A DNA stretch of 64,000 bases from Jiangella alkaliphila (GTDB lineage Bacteria; Actinomycetota; Actinomycetes; Jiangellales; Jiangellaceae), in the NCBI RefSeq assembly GCF_900105925.1, contig NZ_LT629791.1, positions 6,976,001 through 7,040,000 of the forward strand, given 5' to 3'. The notes under the pieces were generated by a model, which was not told the origin of the DNA, did no database searches, and saw only the letters and a program-made list of their open reading frames with translations. A program made the position numbers and the translations under genes. Positions 16,783-26,426 of this stretch are shown here, one piece after another (positions within the stretch are counted from its first letter, which is position 1; every line of letters begins with the position of its first letter).

Positions 16783-19700
16783 TCAGTAGCGCAGGGTCTC
16801 CAGGTAGGCGCGGCTGTCGCAGGCCGACGAGATGCCGTTCGGCCGGGGCTGGTCGTTCTCGGTGAAGTAGTAGTCGACGCCGGCCAGCGTGCTGTGGGCG
16901 AAGATCCGGGCGAAGTCGATCGTGCCCTCACCGACGTCGGCGAACGAGCCGTCGGCGGCCCGGTCCTTCACGTGCAGCAGCGAGAACCGGCCCGGGTACT
17001 GCTGGATGAGGCCGACCGGGTCGACGCCGCCGTCCACGGCCCAGTAGAGGTCCAGCTCCATGTCGACGAGGTTCGGGTCGGTCTCCCGGACCAGCACGTC
17101 GTACAGGCGCACCCCGTCCTCGAACCGGAACTCGAAGTCGTGGTTGTGGTAGGCGAGCGTGATGCCCTCCTCCTTGGCCCGGGCACCCTGCTCGTTGAGG
17201 ACGTCGGCGACCCTGGAGTAGTCCTCGGCGTCCCAGCCGGCCGAGCCGGAGATGCGCACGTACCTCGCGCCCAGGTCCTTCGCGGTCTGGATCACGCCTT
17301 CGATGTCGTTCTCGATCTGGCCCAGGTCCAGGCCGACGGACGGCGCCTGCATTCCGGCCGCGTCGATCAGTGCGCCGAGCTGCGCGCCGGTGTAGCCGTA
17401 AAGGCCGCCGGAGGGCTCCATGTTCAGGTAGCCGCAGGTGGCCAGCGCCGCGAGCGTCGCCTCGGTGTTGGGCGCCGGCATGGTCGCCCGCACGGTGAAC
17501 CCGACGACACCGATCTTGTCGGCGGGCACCTGGCGGTCGCCGTCGAGCTCGACGGCCTTGCCGATCTCGGAGCCGGCCGCCGCCCGGACGATGGAGGCCC
17601 GCTCGCGGTGGGAGAGGACGCCGTCGCCGACCAGGCCGGACGTGATGCCCTCGACGGTGCGGACGAAGTCGCCGTGGTTCGTGAACGGCTGCTCGTGCTC
17701 GATCAGGTCCATGATCGTGCAGCCGTCGCCGGAGTCGCGGTTGGGGACGCCGGAGTCCGAGCCCTCGCCGAACCAGACCGGGACGTCGGTGCTGTAGCCG
17801 CCGAAGCAACGGTCGCGGGGCTCGGTCACGTCCTCGCCGCCGACGTAGTCGATGCGGTAGATGCCCGAGCCGTCGTTGTGGTCGCCGCGGCCGACGCCCG
17901 AGCCGCCGCCGAAGTCGATGGTGTAGAGCGACCCGTCCGGGCCGAACTCGGCGTCGAACGGCGAGTTCCACGTCAGGCCCGGCAGGAACGAGTTGATCGA
18001 CTGCACGTCGCCGGGCTCGGCGGGCGTGAACCGGTCGCTGGGCGCCGCCTCCGCCATGAGGCTGATGGTCTTGTACCACTCCGCCCCGTACTCGAAGACG
18101 AACCACTTGTCGTCGTAGTACTCGGGGAACTTCGTGTCGGAGTCGAGGTCCTCGTCGTAGTCGTACACCGGCCCGGTCATCGGTGCGCCGCCGCCGGAGA
18201 TCTCCGGGAACAGCGCGGAGTGCTCACCGCTCTTGCCGTACCAGACCAGCGGCTCCTGGGCCGGTGGCAACTGCGTGAGGCCGGTGTTGTTCGGCGAGTC
18301 GTTGACCGGGCTGGCGCAGTCGAACGCCGCACCTGACACGCCGGTGGCGAAGTCGAAGTCGATGAACGGGGTGTTCGGGCCGACGCAGTACGGCCAGCCG
18401 TAGTTGCCGGCTTCGACGATGCGGTTCTGCTCGACCAGACCGGCCGGGCCGCGCAGCGGATTCGGGGTGCTCGCGTCGGGACCGTAGTCGGCCACCAGCA
18501 GCGCGTCGTTGGCGTCGTCGTAGCTGATGGTGAACGGGTTGCGGAAGCCCATCGCGTAGATCTCCGGGCGGGTCTTCCCGCCGCCGTCCTCCGCGCCGGT
18601 GAACAGGTTGCCCTCGGGGATCGTGTAGCCGCCGTCATCCTCCGGGTGGATTCTGATGATCTTGCCACGCAGGTCGTTCGTGTTCGCCGCCGTCCCCTGG
18701 GCGTCCGCGGCCCGCCGGCCCGCGCGCTCGTCGATCGGCGTGAAGCCGTTCTGCGCGAACGGGTCGGTGTTGTCACCGGTGGCGATGAACAGGTTGCCGT
18801 CGGCGTCCATGTCCATCGAGCCGGCCATGTGGACGTTCGCCAGCAGCTCGTTGCGCCAGATCGGGAACTCCAGGACCACCTCTTCGCTGTCCATGTCCAG
18901 CGTGTCGCCCACGAGCGTGAACCGCGACAGCCGATATACCGGCTCGGCCGGCGGCACCGTGTACAGCAGGTACACCCAGCCGTTCGCGGCGAAGTCCTCG
19001 TCGATCGCGACGCCGGTGAGCCCGTCGGCGGTGCGCGTGGTCGGCAGGCTCAGCTGCAGGTCGCCGGCCAGCGTGGTGGTGGCGTCGTCACCGTCCTGGT
19101 GGATCAGCTTGATCTGCCCGGTGCGCTGGATGTACATGACCCGGCCGTCGGGGAGCGGCGCGATCGAGTACGGGTCGGCCAGGTTCGTGTCGTCCTCGAG
19201 CTGGACCCGGTCGAAGCTGTCCCACTCCGTCGCGCCGCAGTCGCCCGGCGCGACACCGGCGGCCCATTCGATGCCGCCCAGGATGTGCTCGAGGAACAGC
19301 GGCTCGTCGAACGACTCCGCGTGGTGGCCGCTGGCGGTGTACCAGGACCGCCCGCCGTCGTAGACCTGGCACCAGGAGTGCGCGTGCTCCGGTCCCCCGG
19401 TCAGGCCCTGGGGGTTGTCGGTGGTGCGGATCTCGGTGAGGACGTGGACGTCACCGTTGGGCGAGGCCTGCCAGTTGTACCACTCCTCGTTGCGCTCCCA
19501 CAGCTGCGGCAGCCCGGCCGTGGACGGGTGGGCGCCGTCGAGTACCTCGATGCGGCCGGGCCGCGGTGCCGGGTGGTTCTGGAACTTGGCGCCGACCAGC
19601 CCGGCGTACCAGTCCCAGTCCCGCTCGGTGCCGGTGGCCGAGTGCCAGCCGACGAAGCCGCCGCCGCCGTTGACGTAGCGCTGGAACGCCGCCCGCTGAT

Positions 19701-20082
19701 CGGCGTCCAGCAGGTTGCCCCGCTCGGGCGTCGAGTTCGTGTTGTTGAAGATGACGACGTCGAACGGCCGGAGCCCCTTGTCGGAGAAGACCTCGGCGTC
19801 GTCGGTGACCGTGACGTCGAAGTCGTGCTCCGCGCCGAGTTCCTCCACCGCCTCGATGCCGGCCGGGATCGAGTCGTGGTAGAAGTTCGAGACGCCCGAG
19901 AAGACCAGGACGTCGAACCGTGCCGTGTCGGCCGGTTCCGGAGCCGGCGCCGTCCGCGCCGGTTCGGCCTGGGCCGGTCCGGCCATCAGGAACGGCAGCA
20001 GCGCCAACGCCATGACCAGCGCGGCGAGTCGCCGGGAAGGCCTAGTCGTGAGCAGGATTCGCGGGTCGAAATACCGTGCCAC
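16783..20082 (-). CDS. Exported ThuA / PQQ-type sugar dehydrogenase / xylose-isomerase-like fusion
   Basis: A 1,099-residue secreted protein with several modules. After a signal peptide ending near PAQA come a ThuA-like domain (about residues 54-270; DVVIFNNTNS and FVGWHSATG), a glucose/sorbosone dehydrogenase beta-propeller (about 300-720; GLTGVAIDEDF, IHPEDDGG, DYGPD) and a linker module (about 776-840; GVPNRDSGDG...PFTNHGDFV). A sugar-phosphate isomerase-type TIM barrel (about 850-1099; LAYHNHDFEF, LHVKDRA, GEGTIDF) ends the protein. ThuA and the TIM-barrel family act on sugars or keto-sugars, so periplasmic oxidation and isomerisation of a glycan-derived sugar is plausible. The GTG at 20082 follows GGGAGG at six bases. 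Two LacI-type operators precede it. Confidence 0.85.
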   Translation of the reverse strand: MARYFDPRILLTTRPSRRLAALVMALALLPFLMAGPAQAEPARTAPAPEPADTARFDVLVFSGVSNFYHDSIPAGIEAVEELGAEHDFDVTVTDDAEVFSDKGLRPFDVVIFNNTNSTPERGNLLDADQRAAFQRYVNGGGGFVGWHSATGTERDWDWYAGLVGAKFQNHPAPRPGRIEVLDGAHPSTAGLPQLWERNEEWYNWQASPNGDVHVLTEIRTTDNPQGLTGGPEHAHSWCQVYDGGRSWYTASGHHAESFDEPLFLEHILGGIEWAAGVAPGDCGATEWDSFDRVQLEDDTNLADPYSIAPLPDGRVMYIQRTGQIKLIHQDGDDATTTLAGDLQLSLPTTRTADGLTGVAIDEDFAANGWVYLLYTVPPAEPVYRLSRFTLVGDTLDMDSEEVVLEFPIWRNELLANVHMAGSMDMDADGNLFIATGDNTDPFAQNGFTPIDERAGRRAADAQGTAANTNDLRGKIIRIHPEDDGGYTIPEGNLFTGAEDGGGKTRPEIYAMGFRNPFTISYDDANDALLVADYGPDASTPNPLRGPAGLVEQNRIVEAGNYGWPYCVGPNTPFIDFDFATGVSGAAFDCASPVNDSPNNTGLTQLPPAQEPLVWYGKSGEHSALFPEISGGGAPMTGPVYDYDEDLDSDTKFPEYYDDKWFVFEYGAEWYKTISLMAEAAPSDRFTPAEPGDVQSINSFLPGLTWNSPFDAEFGPDGSLYTIDFGGGSGVGRGDHNDGSGIYRIDYVGGEDVTEPRDRCFGGYSTDVPVWFGEGSDSGVPNRDSGDGCTIMDLIEHEQPFTNHGDFVRTVEGITSGLVGDGVLSHRERASIVRAAAGSEIGKAVELDGDRQVPADKIGVVGFTVRATMPAPNTEATLAALATCGYLNMEPSGGLYGYTGAQLGALIDAAGMQAPSVGLDLGQIENDIEGVIQTAKDLGARYVRISGSAGWDAEDYSRVADVLNEQGARAKEEGITLAYHNHDFEFRFEDGVRLYDVLVRETDPNLVDMELDLYWAVDGGVDPVGLIQQYPGRFSLLHVKDRAADGSFADVGEGTIDFARIFAHSTLAGVDYYFTENDQPRPNGISSACDSRAYLETLRY

Positions 20083-20123
20083 GATCGTCCTCCCAGGTAC
20101 GCAACACTGCGGACAGTCCCCCT

Positions 20124-20151
20124 GGCAAACGCTTTCCGGCAAGCGCTTTCC
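20124..20151 (-). promoter_or_regulatory. Two abutting LacI-family operators
   Basis: On the minus strand the near-palindromes GGAAAGCGCTTGCC (20138-20151) and GGAAAGCGTTTGCC (20124-20137) stand side by side, 42 bp before the GTG of the fusion gene. Both have the central CG and flanking GAAAGCG...CTTTC pattern bound by LacI/CcpA-type regulators of sugar utilisation. Sugar-responsive repression is likely. No LacI-family gene lies in the window. Confidence 0.75.
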
Positions 20152-20217
20152 CGACCATAGGCTTGCGAAAGGCTGATCGTCAAGAGGCAGAAGTCCGAGC
20201 GACGCCGCGGCGTACCG

Positions 20218-21420
20218 TCAACCCGTCGGGCCGCGGCCGCTCCAACTCCACGCGTACGCGCCGTCGTCGCTCTGCTGGCCGGCCTCGCCGATCTCCAGCG
20301 GCCGGAAGGTGTCGACCATGACCGCCAGCTCGTCGAAGTAGTCCTTGCCCAGCGCCCGCTCGATCGCGGCCGGCTGCGGGCCGTGCGAGTGGCCGCCCGG
20401 GTGCAGCGTGATCGAGCCCTGCCCGATGCCGGAGCCCTTGCGCGCCTCGTAGTCGCCGCCGCAGTAGAACATGACCTCGTCGGAGTCGACGTTGGAGTGG
20501 AAGTACGGCACCGGCACGGCCAGCGGGTGGTAGTCGACCTTGCGCGGCACGAAGTTGCAGATGACGAAGTTGTAGCCCTCGAACACCTGGTGCACCGGCG
20601 GCGGCTGGTGGATGCGCCCGGTGATCGGCTCGAAGTCGTCGACGTTGAACGTGTACGGGTACAGGCAGCCGTCCCAGCCGACCACGTCGAACGGGTGCGT
20701 CGGATAGGTCACGATGCTGCCGACCAGCCCGGACGGGCCGTGGCCGCGGTGCTTCGTGTACACGTCGACGTCGGTACCCTCGGTGACGAACGGCTCGGCC
20801 GGCGCGGTGAGGTCGCGCTCGCAGTACGGCGCGTGCTCGAGGAACTGGCCGAACCGCGACAGGTACCGCTTCGGCGGCGTGATGTGCGAGTTCGCCTCGA
20901 CGACGTACGCGCGCAGCGGGCCGTCGCCGGTCGGGACCCAGCGGTGCACCGTCGCCCGCGGGATGATCGCGTAGTCGCCCTTGCGCACGTGCAGCAGGCC
21001 GAACATCGTCTCCAGCGTCGCCTCGCCGTCCTCGACGTACACGCACTCGTCGCCGATCGCGTTGCGGTACAGCGGCGACGACTCGCCGGCCGCGACGTAG
21101 GCGATGCGGACGTCGCCGTTGCCGAGCAGCAGCCGGCGGCCGGTGACGACGTCGAACGCCTTCCAGTCCTTGCCCGGGAAGAGGTCGTGCGGCTTGAGGT
21201 GCATCGGCTTGAGCGGGTGGTTGGCGACGGTGCGCGCATCGGGCAGCTCCCAGATGCGGGAGTCGACGATCGCCGACGGCACGCCCTCGTGGTACAGCAG
21301 CGACGAGTCGGAGGAGAAGCCCTCCTCGCCCATCAGCTCCTCGTAGTAGAGGCCGCCGTCGGGCCGGCGGAACTGGGTGTGCCGCTTCGGCGGGACCTGA
21401 CCGATGCTGCGGTAGAACAT
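20218..21420 (-). CDS. hmgA: Homogentisate 1,2-dioxygenase
   Basis: The 400-residue cupin enzyme opens the ring of homogentisate with O2 to maleylacetoacetate in tyrosine and phenylalanine catabolism. It shows the family features: an N-terminal YYEELMGEEGF, the central DEC(V)YVEDGEATLET and GDYAIIPRATVHRW strands, and the C-terminal metal-binding region with VPYFHSNVDSDEVMFY and LHPGGHSHGPQP, where the histidine and glutamate ligands lie. The ATG at 21420 has GACGGAG just upstream; longer in-frame extensions run over the divergent fah operon and are not real. hppD, the preceding step, is at 32117-33325. Confidence 0.93.
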   Translation of the reverse strand: MFYRSIGQVPPKRHTQFRRPDGGLYYEELMGEEGFSSDSSLLYHEGVPSAIVDSRIWELPDARTVANHPLKPMHLKPHDLFPGKDWKAFDVVTGRRLLLGNGDVRIAYVAAGESSPLYRNAIGDECVYVEDGEATLETMFGLLHVRKGDYAIIPRATVHRWVPTGDGPLRAYVVEANSHITPPKRYLSRFGQFLEHAPYCERDLTAPAEPFVTEGTDVDVYTKHRGHGPSGLVGSIVTYPTHPFDVVGWDGCLYPYTFNVDDFEPITGRIHQPPPVHQVFEGYNFVICNFVPRKVDYHPLAVPVPYFHSNVDSDEVMFYCGGDYEARKGSGIGQGSITLHPGGHSHGPQPAAIERALGKDYFDELAVMVDTFRPLEIGEAGQQSDDGAYAWSWSGRGPTG

Positions 21421-21525
21421 CTCCGTCACCTTCTCGACGTTGTTCGCATATCGGACGGACTTGCCCGTATATCGACCAGGGTCGAGGATGGCTCCGACGG
21501 GTGTCAAGGGAGGACGAGGTCGGCG

Positions 21526-22367
21526 ATGACGATTCCACCGATGTTCGAGCGGCTGGTCGACGACGCCGCCGTGTTCCCGCCCGGCTCCCTGCCGCTGGCC
21601 GAGGCCGTCCCGGCGCACTCGGAGCACCTGGCGGCGTGGTACTCCGCACTGGTCGGGCCGCTGCTGTGCCGGGCGTCGGAGCTGGAGTCGCTGGCGTCGC
21701 TGACGCGCGAGTCGCCCACGCCCGTCGGAGTGGCGGTCGTCGTCGACACCGGGACGGCCGGCGTGCTGGCCGCCGCCGACGCCGTCGCACACGAGTCGCA
21801 GCTGGTGCTGCGCGGGGTCGAGGTGCCGCTGCGCGGGTCGCCGCTGGGTGAGAACGCGCGGCGGACGGTGGCCGCGCTCGACGCCGCGCTCGGCGGCCCC
21901 GACGACGAGGAGCCGGCCTACGTCGAGGTGCCGCGGTCGCCCGGGTGGGAGGACGCCCTGGACGTCATCGCCGACGCCGGGTACCGGGCCAAGCTGCGCA
22001 CCGGCGGGGCCACCGCCGACGCCCTGCCGTCCGACGACGAGGTGGCGGCGTTCGTCGTCGGCTGCCTCGACCGCGGCATCCCGTTCAAGTTCACCGCCGG
22101 GCTGCACCACGCCGTCCGCCGGCCGGGCGAGCACGGCTTCCTGAACCTGCTGCTCGCGGTGGGCCGTGCCGTGGCGGGCGCGCCGGCCGCGGAGGTCGCC
22201 GCGACCCTGTCGATCGACGACGGCGCCCTGCTCGCGGCCGGTGTCGCCGAGCTGCCGGCCGCGTCGGTGCGGCGCTGGTTCGCGTCGTACGGGTCGTGCA
22301 GCATCGCCGAGCCGCTGGCCGAGCTGATCGCCCTCGGGCTGGTCGCCGAACCCGGGCGGGTCGCGCG

Positions 22368-22371
<4 letters not shown>
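21526..22371 (+). CDS. Unknown protein coupled to fumarylacetoacetase
   Basis: A 281-residue soluble protein whose family I do not recognise. It has an alternating beta/alpha pattern with clear core strands and loops: AYVEVPRSPGWEDALDVI, AKLRTGG, FVVGCLDRGIPFKFTAG and LHHAVRRP. A TIM-barrel or related fold is possible. There is no signal peptide or membrane helix. The gene is divergent from hmgA, and its stop overlaps the fahA start (GTGA), so it is strictly coupled to tyrosine catabolism. That makes it a candidate accessory factor, or a non-classical enzyme for the isomerisation between HmgA and FahA, for which no gene is otherwise seen here. The function is unproven. Confidence 0.75.
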
Positions 22372-23574
<1,203 letters not shown>

Positions 23575-23582
<8 letters not shown>

Positions 23583-23820
23583 TCATCAAAGAAACGGGGC
23601 GCCAGGGAGCCTGTTGCTTTTTGAAAGATGAGAACGATGTTCATCCACGGGGCAACTTGGCCGCTGCAAAGGCGCTGGTCAGCGAGGTGGGCTTTCGCCA
23701 TTTGATCAAGGGCCCTCCACTTGGGCCTATTTTCAGCCCGTTTTCGCGTTGTTCCCCCCACCTCGCCTGGACGGAGCCTCATTCAGCAACAGGCTCCAGG
23801 ACGCCCCGAACGCTGGATGA
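23575..23820. repeat. ATGATCAT-family hairpin repeat, subtype B, interrupted copy 1
   Basis: The left arm CCCCATGATCATCAAAG (23575-23591) and the first loop segment up to CCAGG (23606) match copy 2 at 24818 almost base for base. The rest of the loop (ACGCCCCGAAC) and a degraded right arm resume at 23801-23820, after a 190-bp insertion. The left arm carries the fahA stop codon. Without the insertion it would be a stem-loop of about 60 nt. Confidence 0.75.
23607..23796. mobile_element. 190-bp MITE-like insertion in the loop of hairpin copy 1
   Basis: The segment begins GAGCCTGTTGCT and ends with the exact inverse AGCAACAGGCTC. It is flanked by CAGG on both sides (23603-23606 and 23797-23800), which looks like a 4-bp target duplication. 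The surrounding hairpin sequence is continuous once the segment is removed. Read on the minus strand, it encodes a short basic/hydrophobic peptide ending ...MNIVLIFQKATGS, possibly the tail of a transposase, so it may be an internally deleted insertion sequence. Together with the following spacer it accounts for the roughly 300 bp before the AbiEi-like gene. Confidence 0.7.
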
Positions 23821-23887
23821 CCCGAGTTATCCACAGGTAGCAAACTGCCTCTGGCGAAACAGCCGCGGCCGACGCAGGCTGGTCGGC

Positions 23888-24868
23888 GTGGACTTCGACG
23901 ACCTCCTCGCCGCTCAGCGCGGTGTGGTCAGCCGTGCCCAGGCGCTGGCCGCGGGGTTCACGGTCGATCGGATCAAGTGGCTAGTCCGGTCCCTGCGCTG
24001 GCAACAGGTGCACGCACATACCTTCGCGACGTTCACCGGATCAGTTCCTTACGAGGCCCAGGTGTGGGCGGCGATCCTGCGCGCCGGCCCCGGTGCCGTC
24101 GCCAGCCACCGCACCGCCGCCCACCTCGACGGGCTGTGCGACGACCCCGGCCCGGTCATCCACGTGACCATCCCGGCCGACCGGTACGTCGGCGGCAAGA
24201 TCGACGGCGTCCGCGTCCACTACGCCCACCGGCTGCCGCGGACCCGCCACCCGGCCGCGACACCACCACGCACCCGGGTCGACGAGACCGTCCTCGACCT
24301 CGTCGACGTCGCCACCCACCCACGCGACGCCGAGACCTGGGTCACCGCCGCCTGCCAACGCCGCCTCACCACCCCCGAACGACTCGCCGACGCCCTCGGC
24401 CGGCGCAAGAAGATCCGCTGGCGACCCATGATCGAAGCCATGCTCGCCGACGTCGCCGACGGCGCCCAGTCACCACTGGAACTGCGCCACCTGCGCCGGG
24501 TCGAACGCGCCCACGGCCTGCCCACCGGCCGCCGCCAACGCCGCAGCGCCGGCCACCGGGTCATCTGGATCGACGTGGACTACCCCGAGCACCACCTGCG
24601 GGTGGAGCTGGACGGCCGGGTCGGCCACGCCGGCGAAGGCCGCTTCCGCGACCACCACCGCGACAACCACGCCACCGTCGACGGCCACGCCACCCTCCGC
24701 TACGGCCACGCCGACATCTTCGGCAACCCCTGCACCGTCGCCGCCGAACACGCCCGCGTCCTACGAACCCGCGGCTGGACCGGACGCCCCCGGTCCTGCG
24801 GTCCGTCCTGCCCAGTGCCCATGATCATCAAAGAAACAGGGCGCCAGGACGCAATGCCGTTAAGTTAG
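23888..24868 (+). CDS. AbiEi-antitoxin-like / DUF559-type nuclease-like protein
   Basis: A protein of about 326 residues. The N-terminal winged-helix region (about residues 1-90; RGVVSRAQALAAGFTVDRIKWL...GAVASHRTAAHL) is the type found in AbiEi-family antitoxins. The C-terminal part (about 225-310; IWIDVDYPEHHLRVELDG, RFRDHHRDNHATVDG, RYGHADIFG) resembles the DUF559/Vsr-like endonuclease fold. Many actinobacteria carry such stand-alone proteins; no toxin partner is adjacent. The GTG at 23888 starts the conserved region. The C-terminus reads through a hairpin repeat and now ends in the inverted repeat of an IS; without the IS it would stop at a TGA in the hairpin, with a tail RQDAPKL. Confidence 0.72.
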   Translation: MDFDDLLAAQRGVVSRAQALAAGFTVDRIKWLVRSLRWQQVHAHTFATFTGSVPYEAQVWAAILRAGPGAVASHRTAAHLDGLCDDPGPVIHVTIPADRYVGGKIDGVRVHYAHRLPRTRHPAATPPRTRVDETVLDLVDVATHPRDAETWVTAACQRRLTTPERLADALGRRKKIRWRPMIEAMLADVADGAQSPLELRHLRRVERAHGLPTGRRQRRSAGHRVIWIDVDYPEHHLRVELDGRVGHAGEGRFRDHHRDNHATVDGHATLRYGHADIFGNPCTVAAEHARVLRTRGWTGRPRSCGPSCPVPMIIKETGRQDAMPLS

Positions 24869-24913
24869 GGCGGTTTGTGCTGGTCAGCGGCGTGTCGGTG
24901 GGGTTCGTGGGCA

Positions 24914-24966
24914 GGGCCCTCCGTTAGAACGGTGATTGTCGAAGATCATCGTCTGCCGGAGGGCCC
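24914..24966 (+). promoter_or_regulatory. Hairpin masking the transposase ribosome-binding site
   Basis: GGGCCCTCCG (24914-24923) is perfectly complementary to CGGAGGGCCC (24957-24966), which contains the GGAGGG ribosome-binding site directly before the GTG start at 24968. A transcript entering from outside would include both arms and hide the site. This is a known device in IS10/IS50-type elements for preventing transposase expression by read-through. A promoter between the arms would escape it. Confidence 0.7.
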
Positions 24967-24967
24967 T

Positions 24968-26376
24968 GTGAGTTCTGAGTCTGCCACGTGGCGATCGGGC
25001 GAGGTGAGTCTGGGCGCACTGGAAAGTGATCTTTGTCCGGAGCTGCTGGACGAGGTGATCGAGCAGGCCGGTGTGCGCGAGCAGCGGCGGCGGCTGTTGC
25101 CGGCCCGGACGGTGATGGTCTTCGTGCTCGGGTTATGCGTGTTCTGCGGCGCCGACTCGCATTCCCCGCCGGGATACCGCATGGTGATGTGCTGGCTGAC
25201 CAGCACGTTCGGGTACCTGCGGGGGCTGGTCGTGCCGAGCGCGTCGGCGCTGTGCCAGGCCCGCAAACGCCTGGGCGTCACGCCGCTGCGGCTGCTGTTC
25301 GACCGGGTCCGAGGCCCACGCGCGGCGCCCGACGCGGCGGGAGCGTGGCTGTTCGGGCGGCGGCTGGTCGCCTTCGACGGCACCGCCCTGGACCTGGCCG
25401 ACACCGCGGCCAACGTGGCCGCGTTCGGCCACATCGGCACGCCCTCGGGGTTCGCACAGGTGCGGCTGGTCGCGCTGATCGAATGCGCCACCCACGCGAT
25501 CATCGACGCGGTGTTCGACGCGTGCCGGCACAGCGAGCAGGAACTGACCCAGCGGCTGATCGGTGCGATGCGTCCGGGGATGCTGGTGCTCGCCGACCGC
25601 AACTTCGGTCACCGGTTGTTCGCCCAGATCGCCACCAGCACCGGCGCGGACCTGATCTGGCGGATCAAGGGCAACGCCGACTTCCCCGCCATGAAGATCC
25701 TCGACGACGGCTCCTACCTGTCAGTGATCACCGCGCAACGCTACAAGAAGCGCTGGCGCACCGCCGCCCGGCGGGGCTGGCCGGAGCCTCCGATGCCCGG
25801 CACCCGGTGCGTATCGTCGACTACCGAGTCACCACCCACGTCGGCGATACCGTCACCATCAGCGATATCAGGCTCGTCACCACCCTGCTCGACCCGGCCG
25901 AGGCGCCCGCCCGAGCCGTCGCCGAGGCCTACCACCAGCGGTGGGAATCGGAGAACAGCTACCAGGAACTCAAGACCCGACTGCGTGGCGCCGGGTTCAT
26001 CCTGCGCTCGAAGTCACCCGACCTCGTCGATCAGGAGATCTACGCCCTGCTCGTCACCTACCAAGCCCTCTGCACCCTGAGAACCGACGCCGCGGACACC
26101 GTCGGCGTGGACCCGCGCCGGATCTCCTTCACCATCACCATCCGCGTCACCCGAGACACCATCACCGCCGGCCGACTCGACCAGAACACGCGCGTCCTGG
26201 CCATCGCCGCCATCAGCAGCGACCTCAACCCGCCACGACGAGCCCGCGTCACGCAGCGCGTCAAGAAACCACCCCGGAACACCTTCAAAGCCAAACGACG
26301 AGACCAGACCCGCCCACCCAGCCACGCCACCCACAAGATCAAAGTTCGCCGGGCCAGCAAAACCGCCCTAACTTAA
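24968..26376 (+). pseudogene. Frameshifted IS4-family transposase
   Basis: The protein has the N-terminal IS4 domain (LLDEVIEQAGVREQRRRLLPART) and a DDE catalytic core. The first Asp is in LVAFDGTALDLADT, the second in LVLADRNFGH, and the Glu lies in the YREK signature YHQRWESENSYQELK. Reading begins at GTG 24968, but the frame changes by -1 near 25780-25800, after KKRWRTAARRGW, and continues in the other frame from about HPVRIVDYRV to the TAA at 26374. No slippery heptamer is visible there, so this looks like an inactivating single-base deletion and not programmed frameshifting. Confidence 0.85.
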
Positions 26377-26426
26377 CGGCATTGCGCCAGGACGCACCGA
26401 AACTTTGATGATCATGGGGGACGGGG

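Larger units (their letters stand above)
24853..26383 (+). mobile_element. IS4-family insertion sequence
   Basis: The element is 1,531 bp long. Its ends are perfect 24-bp inverted repeats (24853-24876 and 26360-26383) beginning AATGCCGTTAAG. It is flanked by a 12-bp direct repeat GCGCCAGGACGC at 24841-24852 and 26384-26395, within the duplication range known for the IS4 family. It carries one transposase gene, now frameshifted. Intact ends and a perfect duplication point to a recent insertion. Confidence 0.93.
24818..26418. repeat. ATGATCAT-family hairpin repeat, subtype B, copy 2, split by an IS
   Basis: The left arm CCCATGATCATCAAAG (24818-24833) and right arm CTTTGATGATCATGGG (26403-26418) are perfect 16-bp complements. 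They are now 1.57 kb apart because an IS4-family element inserted in the loop. Removing the IS and one copy of its target duplication restores a stem with a 26-nt loop. The restored hairpin would sit between the convergent AbiEi-like and CDF transporter genes. Confidence 0.85.

Noticed and set aside
25780-25800. Programmed -1 frameshifting of the IS transposase
   Set aside because: No slippery heptamer is visible, and IS4-family elements normally encode a single-frame transposase; a simple mutation is more likely.
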